A stretch of DNA of 64,000 nt. Source: Chloroflexota bacterium (GTDB lineage Bacteria; Chloroflexota; FW602-bin22; JACPRP01). Of the stretch, positions 35,408 through 43,376 are shown piece by piece. Within the stretch, counting starts at the first letter, position 1; every line of letters begins with the position of its first letter. The stretch spans positions 1 to 64,000 of the forward strand of contig JACQUC010000200.1 of NCBI GenBank assembly GCA_016210495.1, read 5' to 3'. The position numbers and the translations under genes were made by a program. The notes below the pieces were generated by a model. It had not been told where the DNA came from. It did no database searches and saw only the letters and a list, made by a program, of their open reading frames with translations.

Positions 35408-36195
35408 TGATTGCGGCTCGCACTACGCCAAGTGCACGTTCCGAACCTACTCTCCTCGCGTACATCATCGGCGAGCTAGTCCTTTCACGTTTTGTCCCCG
35501 CGGCGATCATCGGATTCATCGTCGCAGCTAAGCTAACTGGTTTGATCCGACGTCTCCAGGCCTCTGGTCCTCCGGATGCCCCGTTCTTAGCCCTTCCGGC
35601 CTACTTGTTGCAGCAGGGTCTGACCATACTTTTTCTGGCGATAATCGTGGTTCTCTTCGTGGTCCGGCGACCGGTGATCGGCAAACATAGCCCCGTCGTC
35701 GGGGGCCTTGTGGCCCTGGCCGGTAGCTTTGCGCTTTCGGTGCCTGTGGCAGGTGAGGTGCTGGAAGAGAATACCTCCGCTCTCTTCGCTTCTACTGTCT
35801 TTATCTCCGTCGGCGTTGGCTTCTCTGTATTGAGCCTGATTGCTTTGGGACGCTGCTTCGGCGTCATGCCGGAGGCCAGGGGGTTGGTTACGTCCGGGCC
35901 TTATTCTCTGGTGCGGCACCCGCTCTACGTGGGCGAGACGATTTCCGCCCTGGGATTGGTGATGGCGACAGCCTCTTTTCCCTACGTAGGCGTCTTCTTC
36001 GTCTACTGCGGCCTTCAGTACTGGCGAGCGCTGAACGAGGAGAAAGCGCTGCAGGAGGTCTTTCCGGAGTACGAAGAGTACTGCCGTCACACCGCCCGCT
36101 TTCTGCCCTCATTTCACCGACTTCTCCGCCCTGCTCCAGCCCTTCACTCATCGCATTCAAAAATGAGTGAAGGGCCAGCCCGCTCTATCCATTAG
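35407..36195 (+). CDS. Isoprenylcysteine carboxyl-methyltransferase-like membrane protein
   Basis: 262 residues with about six membrane helices. The C-terminal part has the ICMT/phospholipid-methyltransferase signature: GLVTSGPYSLVRHPLYVGETISALGLVM, then the Glu-rich helix LNEEKALQEVFPEYEEYCRHTARFLP, where Glu and His lie in the SAM-binding face. Bacterial members are often of unknown substrate (lipids, quinones or small molecules). It overlaps DUF192 by one base, so it is co-transcribed with the tad operon. The substrate cannot be told from the sequence. Confidence 0.82.
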   Translation: MIAARTTPSARSEPTLLAYIIGELVLSRFVPAAIIGFIVAAKLTGLIRRLQASGPPDAPFLALPAYLLQQGLTILFLAIIVVLFVVRRPVIGKHSPVVGGLVALAGSFALSVPVAGEVLEENTSALFASTVFISVGVGFSVLSLIALGRCFGVMPEARGLVTSGPYSLVRHPLYVGETISALGLVMATASFPYVGVFFVYCGLQYWRALNEEKALQEVFPEYEEYCRHTARFLPSFHRLLRPAPALHSSHSKMSEGPARSIH

Positions 36196-36257
36196 CCCTT
36201 AGCGCTGCCGGCAGAGGCTATTGGTGTGCCTCTTGACCGGGGCATCCTACCTCCACT

Positions 36258-36284
36258 GGGGGAGACCGTCACGCGATCTCCCCC
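36258..36284 (+). terminator. Possible terminator after the tad operon
   Basis: gggggaga (36258-36265) pairs perfectly with tctccccc (36277-36284) around an 11-base loop. No T-run follows, so termination is uncertain. Confidence 0.4.
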
Positions 36285-36404
36285 CTCCTCGCAAGACCTT
36301 GTTCTTAGTTGAACCTTTCCGCCTCATCTGTTAACATTAACGGTACGGCTTGGACCTTCTGACCGAGCGTTTGTCACCACATCCTGTACAGGTAAGCGAT
36401 AACC

Positions 36405-37157
36405 GTGGCTACGATAGAGCCCAAGTCCATAGCATTGGGGCACCCCAGCTACGTCTGGCGTTTCGGCCAGGACCGACGGCTGAATCTTGTCCGCAGCCAG
36501 GTTAATCTGGACGGAAAGAGAATACTGGACGTCGGCTGCGGCATCGGCACCTACACGCGGAAGTTCCGCCTTTTCTCTTCCGAAGTCTACGGCGTCGACG
36601 TCGACCACGAGCGAGCCCAGGCGGCGAGCCAGAACCTCACCAACATCATCGTGGCTCCGGCCGAGGCCCTGCCCTACCCGGACGACTACTTCGACGTGGT
36701 GTTTCTGCACGAGGTCATCGAGCACGTAAGCGACGATCGAAAGGCCATCTCGGAGGCTATTCGGGTGGTTGCTTCAGGAGGCCACGTCATCCTGTTTGCG
36801 CCCAATCGCCTTTACCCTTTCGAGACACACGGCATTTATCTCGGCAGGAAGTACATATTCAAGCTTATCCCGTTCGTCAACTACTTACCAGACCGCCTCA
36901 GGCGAGTCTTCTGCCCCCACGTTCGCGCCTACACCCGGCGGGACCTCGACCATCTCTTCGCTCCGTTGCCGGCCAGGATTAGCTATCACACCTGTGTGTA
37001 TCCCGGGTTTGACAATATCGTCGGCCGCTACAGGCGGTTGGGTCATATGCTCAGACAGGTTCTATACTTTTTCGAGGGCACGCCGCTTCACGTTTTCGGA
37101 CTGTCGCATTTTGTCGTGGCCGACAAGACCAGCGCTTGCCCTCCTAGAGGACAGTAG
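36405..37157 (+). CDS. Class I SAM-dependent methyltransferase
   Basis: 250 residues, GTG start (aggtaag upstream at ~36389). SAM-binding motif ILDVGCGIGTYTRKF, acidic strand YGVDVDHERAQAA, motif III PYPDDYFDVVFLHEVIEHVSDDRKAISEAIRVVASGGHVILFAPN. The C-terminal half (RKYIFKLIPFVNYLPDRLRRVF) resembles methyltransferases acting on sugars or lipids of the cell surface. The neighbours, surE and rodZ-like, give no substrate hint. It is separated by three bases from surE, so the two probably share a transcript. Confidence 0.85.
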   Translation: MATIEPKSIALGHPSYVWRFGQDRRLNLVRSQVNLDGKRILDVGCGIGTYTRKFRLFSSEVYGVDVDHERAQAASQNLTNIIVAPAEALPYPDDYFDVVFLHEVIEHVSDDRKAISEAIRVVASGGHVILFAPNRLYPFETHGIYLGRKYIFKLIPFVNYLPDRLRRVFCPHVRAYTRRDLDHLFAPLPARISYHTCVYPGFDNIVGRYRRLGHMLRQVLYFFEGTPLHVFGLSHFVVADKTSACPPRGQ

Positions 37158-37160
37158 CAC

Positions 37161-37919
37161 ATGTATATCCTTGTCACTAACGACGACGGCATCGACTCCG
37201 AAGGTCTGCTCGTGCTCAAGCAGGCGTTGGAGCAGGTCGCTGAAGTTGTGGTCGTTGCCCCCGCCAGGAACTGGAGCGTTGCCGGCCACACCAAGTCCCT
37301 CGACAAGCCTCTGCGAGTGACAGAAATCAGACTCGCCGACGGCTACCCCGCCTACAGCGTCGAAGGCACACCATCGGACTGCGTTAGCCTGGCCGTCCTA
37401 GGAATGCTGCAGCCGCGCCCCGACCTGGTCGTGGCCGGCATCAACAAGGGCCCGAACCTGGGCGACGACATCACGTACTCCGGCACCGTCGCCGCGGCGA
37501 TGGAGGGCGTAATCGCGGGCATTCCTTCCGTCGCCATTTCTCTGGCAGACTACTTCGAGTGGGACTTCACGTATGCCGCCCACTTCGCCGCCGGGCTAGC
37601 GCAGCATATGGGCACCAACGGCTTGGCCAAGGATGTGCTTCTCAACGTCAACGTCCCCGCCGTCCCACGCGATCAGATCGCGTCTGTCGAGATCACCCGT
37701 CTGGGCAAACGAGTTTACCACGAGGTGCTTACGCAAAGCACTGACCCGTCGGGCCACATTTTTTACTCCATCGGCGGCGAGCTTCCTTCCGGCATCCCTG
37801 AAGAGGGCACCGATTTCAAAGCTATCGTCGAGAACAGAATATCGATTACGCCAATCCATCTTGACCTTACCAACCACCATCTCATCGAGCATCTGCGCCG
37901 CTGGGAATTGCACGTCTAA
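37161..37919 (+). CDS. surE: 5'/3'-nucleotidase SurE
   Basis: Metal-dependent phosphatase of nucleoside monophosphates in the stationary phase. 252 residues. The metal and catalytic signature is at the N terminus (MYILVTNDDGID, Asp-Asp pair, then VVVAPARNWSVAGHTKSLDKPLR with Ser). Further conserved blocks: VEGTPSDCVSLAV, DLVVAGINKGPNLGDDITYSGTVAAAMEG. ATG start three bases after the methyltransferase gene. Confidence 0.94.
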   Translation: MYILVTNDDGIDSEGLLVLKQALEQVAEVVVVAPARNWSVAGHTKSLDKPLRVTEIRLADGYPAYSVEGTPSDCVSLAVLGMLQPRPDLVVAGINKGPNLGDDITYSGTVAAAMEGVIAGIPSVAISLADYFEWDFTYAAHFAAGLAQHMGTNGLAKDVLLNVNVPAVPRDQIASVEITRLGKRVYHEVLTQSTDPSGHIFYSIGGELPSGIPEEGTDFKAIVENRISITPIHLDLTNHHLIEHLRRWELHV

Positions 37920-37933
37920 GTTGTCTTAACCCC

Positions 37934-37963
37934 TTGCACGATCCGCTCAGCTTGCTCTAGAAT
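37934..37963 (+). promoter_or_regulatory. Possible sigma-70 promoter for the rodZ-like gene
   Basis: TTGCAC (37934-37939), 18-base spacer, TAGAAT (37958-37963). It lies about 55 bases before the GTG start at 38018. Confidence 0.5.
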
Positions 37964-38017
37964 AGTCGGAGTGACTTCGCCGATCCATCTCTGAACGCCC
38001 GGGATAGGAGAATCAGC

Positions 38018-38782
38018 GTGTCCACACTTGGCGATATTCTGCGCTCGGCGCGTCAGCGACAGGGCATCTCTCTGGCGGAGGCAGAGGCTGCGACCAAGGT
38101 GCACCGCAAGTATCTGGCGGCGTTGGAAGAAGGGAGCTACGACCAGCTTCCTGCAAAGGTGTACGGAAAGGGGTTTCTCCGCAGCTACGCGGATCTCCTC
38201 GACCTGGACAAGGACGAACTGCTCAGAATATTGGAAAGCGAATGGCCCGACGCACACCCTTTCACGGTGCAGCCGGAAACCAAACACGTGAGCATGCCGA
38301 GCACATTAACGGGTGGGACTATCGTAGTGCTTCTGGTTATCCTCGGCGTTGGCTTCTTTGGCTACTACCTATATCAGCAGTACGCGCTCTACGCGAGAAC
38401 CAGTCGTGCCACACCGGCATCTGCCCTGCAACTCGCGGCGACCCAGACCCCACTTGCGAGACAGAATCCCTCACCCGGACCAACCGCAATCAGGTCGCCA
38501 ACGCCACCTACGCCCGTGCCCGTCGTGACCACACCTCGGTCGGACCAGATCACGGTCGAAACGAAGATCGTCGAAAGATCTTGGCTGAGGGTAACAACAG
38601 ACGACAAGCTGGTTTTCGAAGGCTCGCTTCCGGAGGGCACAACTCAAACGTGGGTGGCCATGGAGAAGATCGTGGTGCGCACCGGTAATGGCGCGGGCGT
38701 CGAGGTCGCGGTCAACGGCAAGAAACAGGGCCTGATGGGCTCCCGTGGCGAGGTCCTCGAGAAACAATGGACGAGGCCGTAG
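38018..38782 (+). CDS. RodZ-like helix-turn-helix membrane protein
   Basis: 254 residues, GTG start with taggag upstream. N-terminal HTH (LGDILRSARQRQGISLAEAEAATKVHRKYLAALEEGSYDQLPAKVYGKGFLRSYADLLDLD) matches the RodZ/HTH_25 domain. A membrane helix follows at ~107-124 (IVVLLVILGVGFFGYYLY), then a Pro/Thr-rich linker and a C-terminal DUF4115-like beta domain (ITVETKIVERSWLRVTTDDKLVFEGSLPEGTTQTWVAMEKIVVRTGNGAGVEVAVNGKKQG). RodZ couples MreB to the membrane in cell-shape control; no mreB is nearby, so the role here is only inferred. Confidence 0.88.
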   Translation: MSTLGDILRSARQRQGISLAEAEAATKVHRKYLAALEEGSYDQLPAKVYGKGFLRSYADLLDLDKDELLRILESEWPDAHPFTVQPETKHVSMPSTLTGGTIVVLLVILGVGFFGYYLYQQYALYARTSRATPASALQLAATQTPLARQNPSPGPTAIRSPTPPTPVPVVTTPRSDQITVETKIVERSWLRVTTDDKLVFEGSLPEGTTQTWVAMEKIVVRTGNGAGVEVAVNGKKQGLMGSRGEVLEKQWTRP

Positions 38783-38785
38783 AGC

Positions 38786-40210
38786 TTGAACACCAGGACT
38801 TTCACTCTGGTAAATCTGGGCTGCCCGAAGAATCAAGTGGATGGCGAGGGCATCGTCGAACAACTCCGCGAAGCAGGGTTGGCCGAGGTTCGAAACCCTC
38901 GGCTGGCCGACGCGATCATCGTGAACACCTGTGGCTTCATCGACTCAGCTAAGCAAGAGTCCATTCAGGCGCTGCTAGACCTTGCTTCGCACAAGCGTCC
39001 CGGCCAGATTCTCGTCGCCGCCGGATGTCTCGGCGAGCGATATGCCCGCGATCTAGCCCGGGAGCTTCCCGAGCTCGACGGCATCCTCGGCACACGCCGA
39101 TGGTCAGAAATTCACGGGCTCATCCTACAAGCTGAGGCTGGCCAGCATCCTTGTTGGACCGGGTCTGGCGACGGAGAGGTCGCGTTTCGACGCACCGTGT
39201 GCGCACCGTCCGCATATCTCAAGATAGCCGATGGCTGTGATGCAGGCTGTGCCTTCTGCGCCATTCCCGGTATCAAAGGCAGCTATCGTAGCAAGCCCGC
39301 CGAGCTAGTCCTGGCCGAAGCCAGGCAACTGGCGCGGCGGGGGGTGAAAGAGCTTGTCCTCGTGGCCCAGGACACCACCGCCTACGGCCGAGATTGGAGG
39401 CGGCACGACGCGTTGGCCGAACTGCTGCAACGTCTCGTCGACGAAGTGCCGGAAGTTCCCTGGCTTCGACTGATGTACACCTACCCTGCCCACATCACCC
39501 CGCGTCTGCTGGAAACTATCGCGCGCAACGAGCGGATCGTCAAGTACGTCGACCTGCCACTCCAGCACGTTAACCCGCGCATCCTCCGCGCGATGAAGCG
39601 CCCCGCGACCGAGCCTCGCAAGCTAATCGAAAGGCTGCGCGAGGCCGTGCCCAACATCGCCATTAGGAGTACCTTCATCGTGGGATATCCGGGCGAAACA
39701 GAGGAGGAGTTCGGCACACTCCTTGCTTTCTTGCGTGACGCTGCGCTGGATCGTGTTGGAGTCTTCCCCTACTCACCTGAGGAGGGAACGCCGGCCGCGT
39801 CCTTGCCCGACCAGGTGCATCCTAGAGTCCGGCGCCAGCGCCATCGGCGGGCTATGGAGGCTCAGCAGGAAGTATCGCTTGAACAAAACCAATCGCTCGT
39901 CGGCAAGATCCTGGACGTGCTCGTCGAGGGAAACGTTCGAGATTTCTCTGTGGGCCGATTGGGCACGAATTTGCGTGTCACTCGTCGGGCACCGTCCCAG
40001 CGGCCATCGCGAGTCTCTCGGTCGGCGGCGGCGCCGGCCCCAACAGCGCAAGGTTACGCATCCATTGGACGCTGTTGGCGCGATGCCCCAGAGGTGGACG
40101 GCGTGGTCTTTGTGCGTGAGCCCGTGGAGATGGGCCACGTAGTGCCTGTCAGAATAACAGCGGCCTCAGATTACGACCTGTTCGGCGAGCTAGCTCCCGC
40201 GGAGCGATAG
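38786..40210 (+). CDS. rimO: Ribosomal protein S12 methylthiotransferase RimO
   Basis: Radical-SAM enzyme adding a methylthio group to the conserved Asp of ribosomal protein S12. 474 residues, TTG start. N-terminal cluster cysteines in LVNLGCPKNQVDGE, IVNTCGFIDSAK and AAGCLGERY; radical-SAM motif CDAGCAFCAIPGIKGSYRSK; RimO-type LMYTYPAHI, VDLPLQHVNPRILRAMKRP and STFIVGYPGETEEEF. The C-terminal TRAM-like domain is interrupted by an Arg/Pro/Ala-rich stretch of ~40 residues (between VGRLGTN and SIGRCWRDAPEVDG). The gene starts a few bases after the rodZ-like gene. Confidence 0.92.
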   Translation: MNTRTFTLVNLGCPKNQVDGEGIVEQLREAGLAEVRNPRLADAIIVNTCGFIDSAKQESIQALLDLASHKRPGQILVAAGCLGERYARDLARELPELDGILGTRRWSEIHGLILQAEAGQHPCWTGSGDGEVAFRRTVCAPSAYLKIADGCDAGCAFCAIPGIKGSYRSKPAELVLAEARQLARRGVKELVLVAQDTTAYGRDWRRHDALAELLQRLVDEVPEVPWLRLMYTYPAHITPRLLETIARNERIVKYVDLPLQHVNPRILRAMKRPATEPRKLIERLREAVPNIAIRSTFIVGYPGETEEEFGTLLAFLRDAALDRVGVFPYSPEEGTPAASLPDQVHPRVRRQRHRRAMEAQQEVSLEQNQSLVGKILDVLVEGNVRDFSVGRLGTNLRVTRRAPSQRPSRVSRSAAAPAPTAQGYASIGRCWRDAPEVDGVVFVREPVEMGHVVPVRITAASDYDLFGELAPAER

Positions 40211-40221
40211 CAGTCGAGAAC

Positions 40222-40686
40222 TCAAGACCTCAAGTCGTGCAGAAGCCGCTGTAACTGCTTTGCCGCTTGCACATCTTCGTCCCTGGAGGTGGCGTGTCCA
40301 ACCCATCGCCAGGTGCGATAGCCGACCTTCCGTATCCCCTTCAACGTATGACAGGTGAAATCAATCGCTGCCGCGGGATCTCTGGCTGAGGTGACAGTGC
40401 CAAGTTGCTGTACACGGAGCCAGATCTCTCGGCAGTGCAACGGCTCATCAGCGCTCTGGAGCACGTGGCGCACCGCATCTCTCAGGCTCATCGCCTCGAC
40501 CGGCGAATAAGGTCTGTACGTGTCGTCGAGGAGTGGTGGTGACAACCCCTCCTCGGCGGATGAATAGAAGCGGAGCCAGCGCTCATAACCCCTCAGGAGC
40601 GCGCGCAGGGCTTTGGCCTCCTCGTTGATCTCGTCCAGTCTATGGTTGACTTCGGCCATTTGCTGCAGCACCATTTTCTCATCCAT
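40222..40686 (-). CDS. Small coiled-coil and winged-helix-like protein
   Basis: 154 residues, not recognised. N-terminal ~45 residues are a heptad-rich coiled coil (QQMAEVNHRLDEINEEAKALRALLRGYERWLRFY). The C-terminal part (SLRDAVRHVLQSADEPLHCREIWLRVQQLG... IDFTCHTLKGIRKVGYRTWRWVG) resembles a HARE/winged-helix domain, often found in DNA-associated regulatory proteins. It lies just before the tRNA-Sec gene on the opposite strand and converges with rimO. The function is unknown. Confidence 0.65.
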   Translation of the reverse strand: MDEKMVLQQMAEVNHRLDEINEEAKALRALLRGYERWLRFYSSAEEGLSPPLLDDTYRPYSPVEAMSLRDAVRHVLQSADEPLHCREIWLRVQQLGTVTSARDPAAAIDFTCHTLKGIRKVGYRTWRWVGHATSRDEDVQAAKQLQRLLHDLRS

Positions 40687-40761
40687 ATAGAGGCCCCTCC
40701 TGATCTGCGTACAGATAAGGCATTTTGTTTAGCTTCTGGTGCAGAATTGCAGTCCGTAGGG

Positions 40762-40778
40762 GTCCGCCTAAGGCGGAC
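40762..40778. repeat. Dispersed palindrome, GTCCGCCTNAGGCGGAC family, copy 4
   Basis: gtccgcctaaggcggac, identical to the copy at 7200-7216 except for the central base. Confidence 0.75.
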
Positions 40779-40928
40779 GTGGTTGCCCCTGGGTGGGGTA
40801 AGGCACGACCGCCATTTCGCACCGGAAACTAGTTTAATTATATAGCACGCCAGTGGAGCGACAAAGAGGCAAAAACCTATAGTGTTTTCACCCATAAACG
40901 TTGGGAGAGTCGTGGGACGTTAGCTTGC

Positions 40929-40957
40929 TTGACAAGCCCCCTGGCATACCTTATGAT
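40929..40957 (+). promoter_or_regulatory. Sigma-70 promoter for tRNA-Sec
   Basis: Perfect -35 TTGACA (40929-40934), 17-base spacer, -10 TATGAT (40952-40957), about 22 bases before the mature tRNA 5' end. Confidence 0.75.
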
Positions 40958-40978
40958 TTCGTTGGTGCTGCGCCGGAT

Positions 40979-41077
40979 GGGGGTGGATGGGGCCCGGTGG
41001 TCTTCGCGGTCTTCAAAACCGTTGCGAGGCATCTGCGGGATGTCTCGGGTGGGTTCGACTCCCACGCACCCCCGCCA
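40979..41077 (+). tRNA. selC: tRNA-Sec (anticodon UCA)
   Basis: 99 bases including an encoded CCA. The acceptor is gggggtgg (40979-40986) pairing with gcaccccc (41066-41073), eight long as in bacterial tRNA-Sec, with one mismatch at the last pair; the discriminator is G41074 and CCA 41075-41077. The D-arm loop is CGGT, as in E. coli tRNA-Sec. The anticodon stem gcggt/accgt encloses the loop CTTCAAA, identical to that of E. coli tRNA-Sec, giving anticodon TCA. The long extra arm has a nine-pair stem (cgaggcatc with ggatgtctcg, one G-U), and the T arm is gtggg-ttcgact-cccac. This is decisive evidence for selenocysteine use. The 3' part is also the attachment site of the element that follows. 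Confidence 0.95.
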
Positions 41078-41080
41078 AAA
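41011..41080. repeat. attL, left copy of a 70-bp attachment-site repeat (3' part of tRNA-Sec)
   Basis: Identical over 70 bases to 53647-53716. It starts in the anticodon loop (cttcaaaacc) and ends three bases beyond the CCA. An intact 3' tRNA end at attL is what integration into a tRNA gene produces. Confidence 0.9.
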
Positions 41081-41171
41081 CAGCGAAAATAACGGGCGCC
41101 GTCCCTATTTTAGCCCATTTCTGGGCGGCAAGTGGGGAACGGCGCCCGAAGCGCGTTTTGGACTTCGTTTC

Positions 41172-41187
41172 TGACACCAAAACTGAC
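41172..41187. promoter_or_regulatory. Candidate integrase arm-type site, left end
   Basis: tgacaccaaaactgac occurs here once and at the right end as 53521-53536, with the related 53533-53548 overlapping it. Placement inside both element ends suggests integrase arm binding. Confidence 0.5.
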
Positions 41188-41203
41188 CCCGAACTCTGGG
41201 CTG

Positions 41204-42340
41204 CTACTGTTGCCCAGACCGCTGAAACAGGCTCTCCATATGCGAAGCTACTTCGGAATGCAGCGAAGGTATGACGTGCGAGTATGTGTCGAGGGTCAAG
41301 GTAATGGTCGAGTGTCCGAGAAATTCCTGCACGACTTTGGGATGCACACCTCGAGAGAGTAAGAGCGTCGCGGCCGTGTGGCGCAGATCGTGGACCCGGA
41401 GTCGTGGCAGCCCGGCTTTGCTTAAGGCAAGGTGGAAAGCCTCGTTGACACGGGCGGGCTCCAAAGGGCTGCCAACGGACGTGCAGAAGACTAGGCCACG
41501 ATCCTGCCAAGCTGGACCGCTTTCCAGCCGTTGGGCCAACTGTGTGCGGCGGTGCTCGCGGAGTATCGCCACCGTGCTTTCGGCAAGATGAATCGTGCGT
41601 CGGCTGCCTTCGGTTTTGGGCTCGACAAACACGAGTCCCGTACCCGTCTGCCGTTGTAGTGCTCGCCTAACGGTCAGTTTTCCCGTCGCAAAGTCGATAT
41701 CGTCCCACTTGAGCCCCGTCGCCTCTCCCAATCTAAGCCCGGTGGTAGCCAGGAGCACCCAAAGCGCGTGCAAGCAATCCTCTGTGCTGCTGGCGAATAG
41801 GTCTTGTACTTGGTGCGCGGTAAGAGTGTGCATTTCTCGACGCTTGGGCCTAGGCACTGACACGGCTTCCGTGGGATTGCGGCCAATCATCTCCCACTGC
41901 AAGGCTTGTCGGAGAGCGCGGTGTAATACCGTGTGGCACTGCTCGACGGAGCGGCGAGACAGACCGCCTTCGAGCAGGGCTGCATAGCACGCCTGAATGT
42001 GGGCCGGCTGGAGCTTCGTCAAACGCAGCTTGCCGATGTGGGGCAGCACGCGACGCACGTTGAGCACATAACTTTCCTGCGTCCGAGGGCGCACACTCTG
42101 GCTCACGATGTCCGTGAGCCAGCGGTTAAGGTATTGGGCAACGGTTTGGCTTGGGCCGGTTATCAGCTTGCCCTCTTGCAGATCAGCCAACGCCTTTATC
42201 ATTTGGCTGCGCACTTCTTCTTTGGTCTTGCCATAGAAGTACTTGCGCTTGCCGTCATCCAATGTGATCCTGGCCATATAGCGGCCATCTTTGCGCTTGG
42301 ATTTGTTGATCGAGCCTTCGCCGGGTCCTCGTCTAGCCAT
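41204..42340 (-). CDS. int: Tyrosine recombinase integrase
   Basis: 378 residues. N-terminal arm-binding domain (MARRGPGEGSINKSKRKDGRYMARITLDDGKRKYFYGKTKEEV), core-binding SAM-like domain (TVAQYLNRWLTDIV), and a catalytic domain with all residues: Arg203 in LATTGLRLGEATGLKW, Lys242 in EPKTEGSRR, His317 and Arg320 in VHDLRHTAATLLL, His343 in LGHSTITLTLDTYSHV and Tyr353. It should excise and integrate the element at tRNA-Sec. The ATG at 42340 is chosen since ggaggg then lies six bases upstream; ATG 42346 is too close. The 3' end points to attL, 124 bases away. Confidence 0.94.
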   Translation of the reverse strand: MARRGPGEGSINKSKRKDGRYMARITLDDGKRKYFYGKTKEEVRSQMIKALADLQEGKLITGPSQTVAQYLNRWLTDIVSQSVRPRTQESYVLNVRRVLPHIGKLRLTKLQPAHIQACYAALLEGGLSRRSVEQCHTVLHRALRQALQWEMIGRNPTEAVSVPRPKRREMHTLTAHQVQDLFASSTEDCLHALWVLLATTGLRLGEATGLKWDDIDFATGKLTVRRALQRQTGTGLVFVEPKTEGSRRTIHLAESTVAILREHRRTQLAQRLESGPAWQDRGLVFCTSVGSPLEPARVNEAFHLALSKAGLPRLRVHDLRHTAATLLLSRGVHPKVVQEFLGHSTITLTLDTYSHVIPSLHSEVASHMESLFQRSGQQ

Positions 42341-42351
42341 CGCCATCCCTC

Positions 42352-43260
42352 CTATTGAGCCGATTTCTGCCGTAGCCGCCGCATCCGCGCACGCTTGGCA
42401 CAGCGACTCTCCACACTCATGCCGCGTTTCCTCGCGTTCTCAGCCTCCCATTCATCTGGAGGACAGTAGTCTTGGCGCTTATCTGTTTGATGAAAATATC
42501 TCTTGCATTCAAGACATCTTGCCAGCCCCAGCTCGCTGACTACCATGCGAGCGAGATGCCAATAAGCTATGCCCAGTAGATTGGGTGAGTACTGACCGAG
42601 GATTAGCTTGGAGCCTTCCACTATGTCGAGGTGTGGCCTTACAGTCGGGAGGTTGCTGTTGACGATGTCAAGGATGATGCTTCGCGCCACATCGCAAGGA
42701 CGCCAGGCATCCATAGGCCCCACGTACACAACGCTACGCAGCCTGTTCCTTTCTCCATACGGTATGACCGGCCAGGCAACGCGGTCTAAGACATCCGGCT
42801 GTTTGTCACTCAAAAGAGACTGCCCCGCATGCCAGACCGACTGGATATAGCGGTCCAAGGCGTCGTCGTCTTCTCGCTTCAGGTAGTAAAGGAGTTCCAG
42901 GCACATTCGTGATCCACGCGCATGTGCCCAAATCCAGTGAAGCGGGTCTGAGCCGCGTAGTGCGGTAACGTCGGCGTAGGCTTCCGTGCGCTTCTCATCA
43001 CTAAGGGACTCATCGAAAAGTACCGCTTCAAGATAGCCAAGATGCCCCCAGGTGGAGGCGAACTTCACAAGGGCGATTTCATCGCCCTCGCACAGGTTGG
43101 CTAGCTGGGTGATGATCTGGGGATATGCTGCTGGCGCGTACTCACGCAGCGTATCCCCAGACCCACGTAGGACGCCATCGGCAACAGTGTAGGCTGAAAA
43201 CACCCGCCAGCAGTGGCTATAAAAGCCCTCCCGGTCAGCCCGTTCCTGGTCTGGTTGCAT
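42352..43260 (-). CDS. Element-encoded protein with C-terminal zinc-ribbon-like Cys motif
   Basis: 302 residues from ATG 43260 (ggggagg upstream); a TTG at 43314 is the alternative. The bulk (~1-240) is helical, rich in Trp/Leu/Tyr, without a recognised fold. The C terminus has CLECKRYFHQTDKRQDYCPPDEWEAENARKRGMSVESRC, a Cys-x2-Cys...Cys...Cys arrangement likely to bind zinc, followed by a basic tail. It lies 11 bases upstream of int on the same strand. Could be an integration-related or regulatory protein; not assigned. Confidence 0.7.
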   Translation of the reverse strand: MQPDQERADREGFYSHCWRVFSAYTVADGVLRGSGDTLREYAPAAYPQIITQLANLCEGDEIALVKFASTWGHLGYLEAVLFDESLSDEKRTEAYADVTALRGSDPLHWIWAHARGSRMCLELLYYLKREDDDALDRYIQSVWHAGQSLLSDKQPDVLDRVAWPVIPYGERNRLRSVVYVGPMDAWRPCDVARSIILDIVNSNLPTVRPHLDIVEGSKLILGQYSPNLLGIAYWHLARMVVSELGLARCLECKRYFHQTDKRQDYCPPDEWEAENARKRGMSVESRCAKRARMRRLRQKSAQ

Positions 43261-43299
43261 AAGCCTCCCCTGTAGCGCGAGATGTGGCGGTAATACATC

Positions 43300-43328
43300 T
43301 TGACTACCGCTCAACGTAGCGATAGTAT
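43300..43328 (+). promoter_or_regulatory. Sigma-70 promoter for xis and primase-polymerase
   Basis: TTGACT (43300-43305), 17-base spacer, TAGTAT (43323-43328). The imperfect inverted repeat agtat/atact around 43324-43339 overlaps the -10 and might be an operator. A minus-strand TACAAT-like -10 overlaps it, so this may be a divergent control region. Confidence 0.6.
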
Positions 43329-43376
43329 TGTAACATACTGACTAGTGCTGTCAAGTCTTAGGAGGGAAAAGACAGG

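Larger units (their letters stand above)
40687..40978. other. Intergenic region before tRNA-Sec
   Basis: No gene in 292 bases. It contains one copy of the dispersed palindrome (40762-40778) and the tRNA-Sec promoter (40929-40957). Confidence 0.6.
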
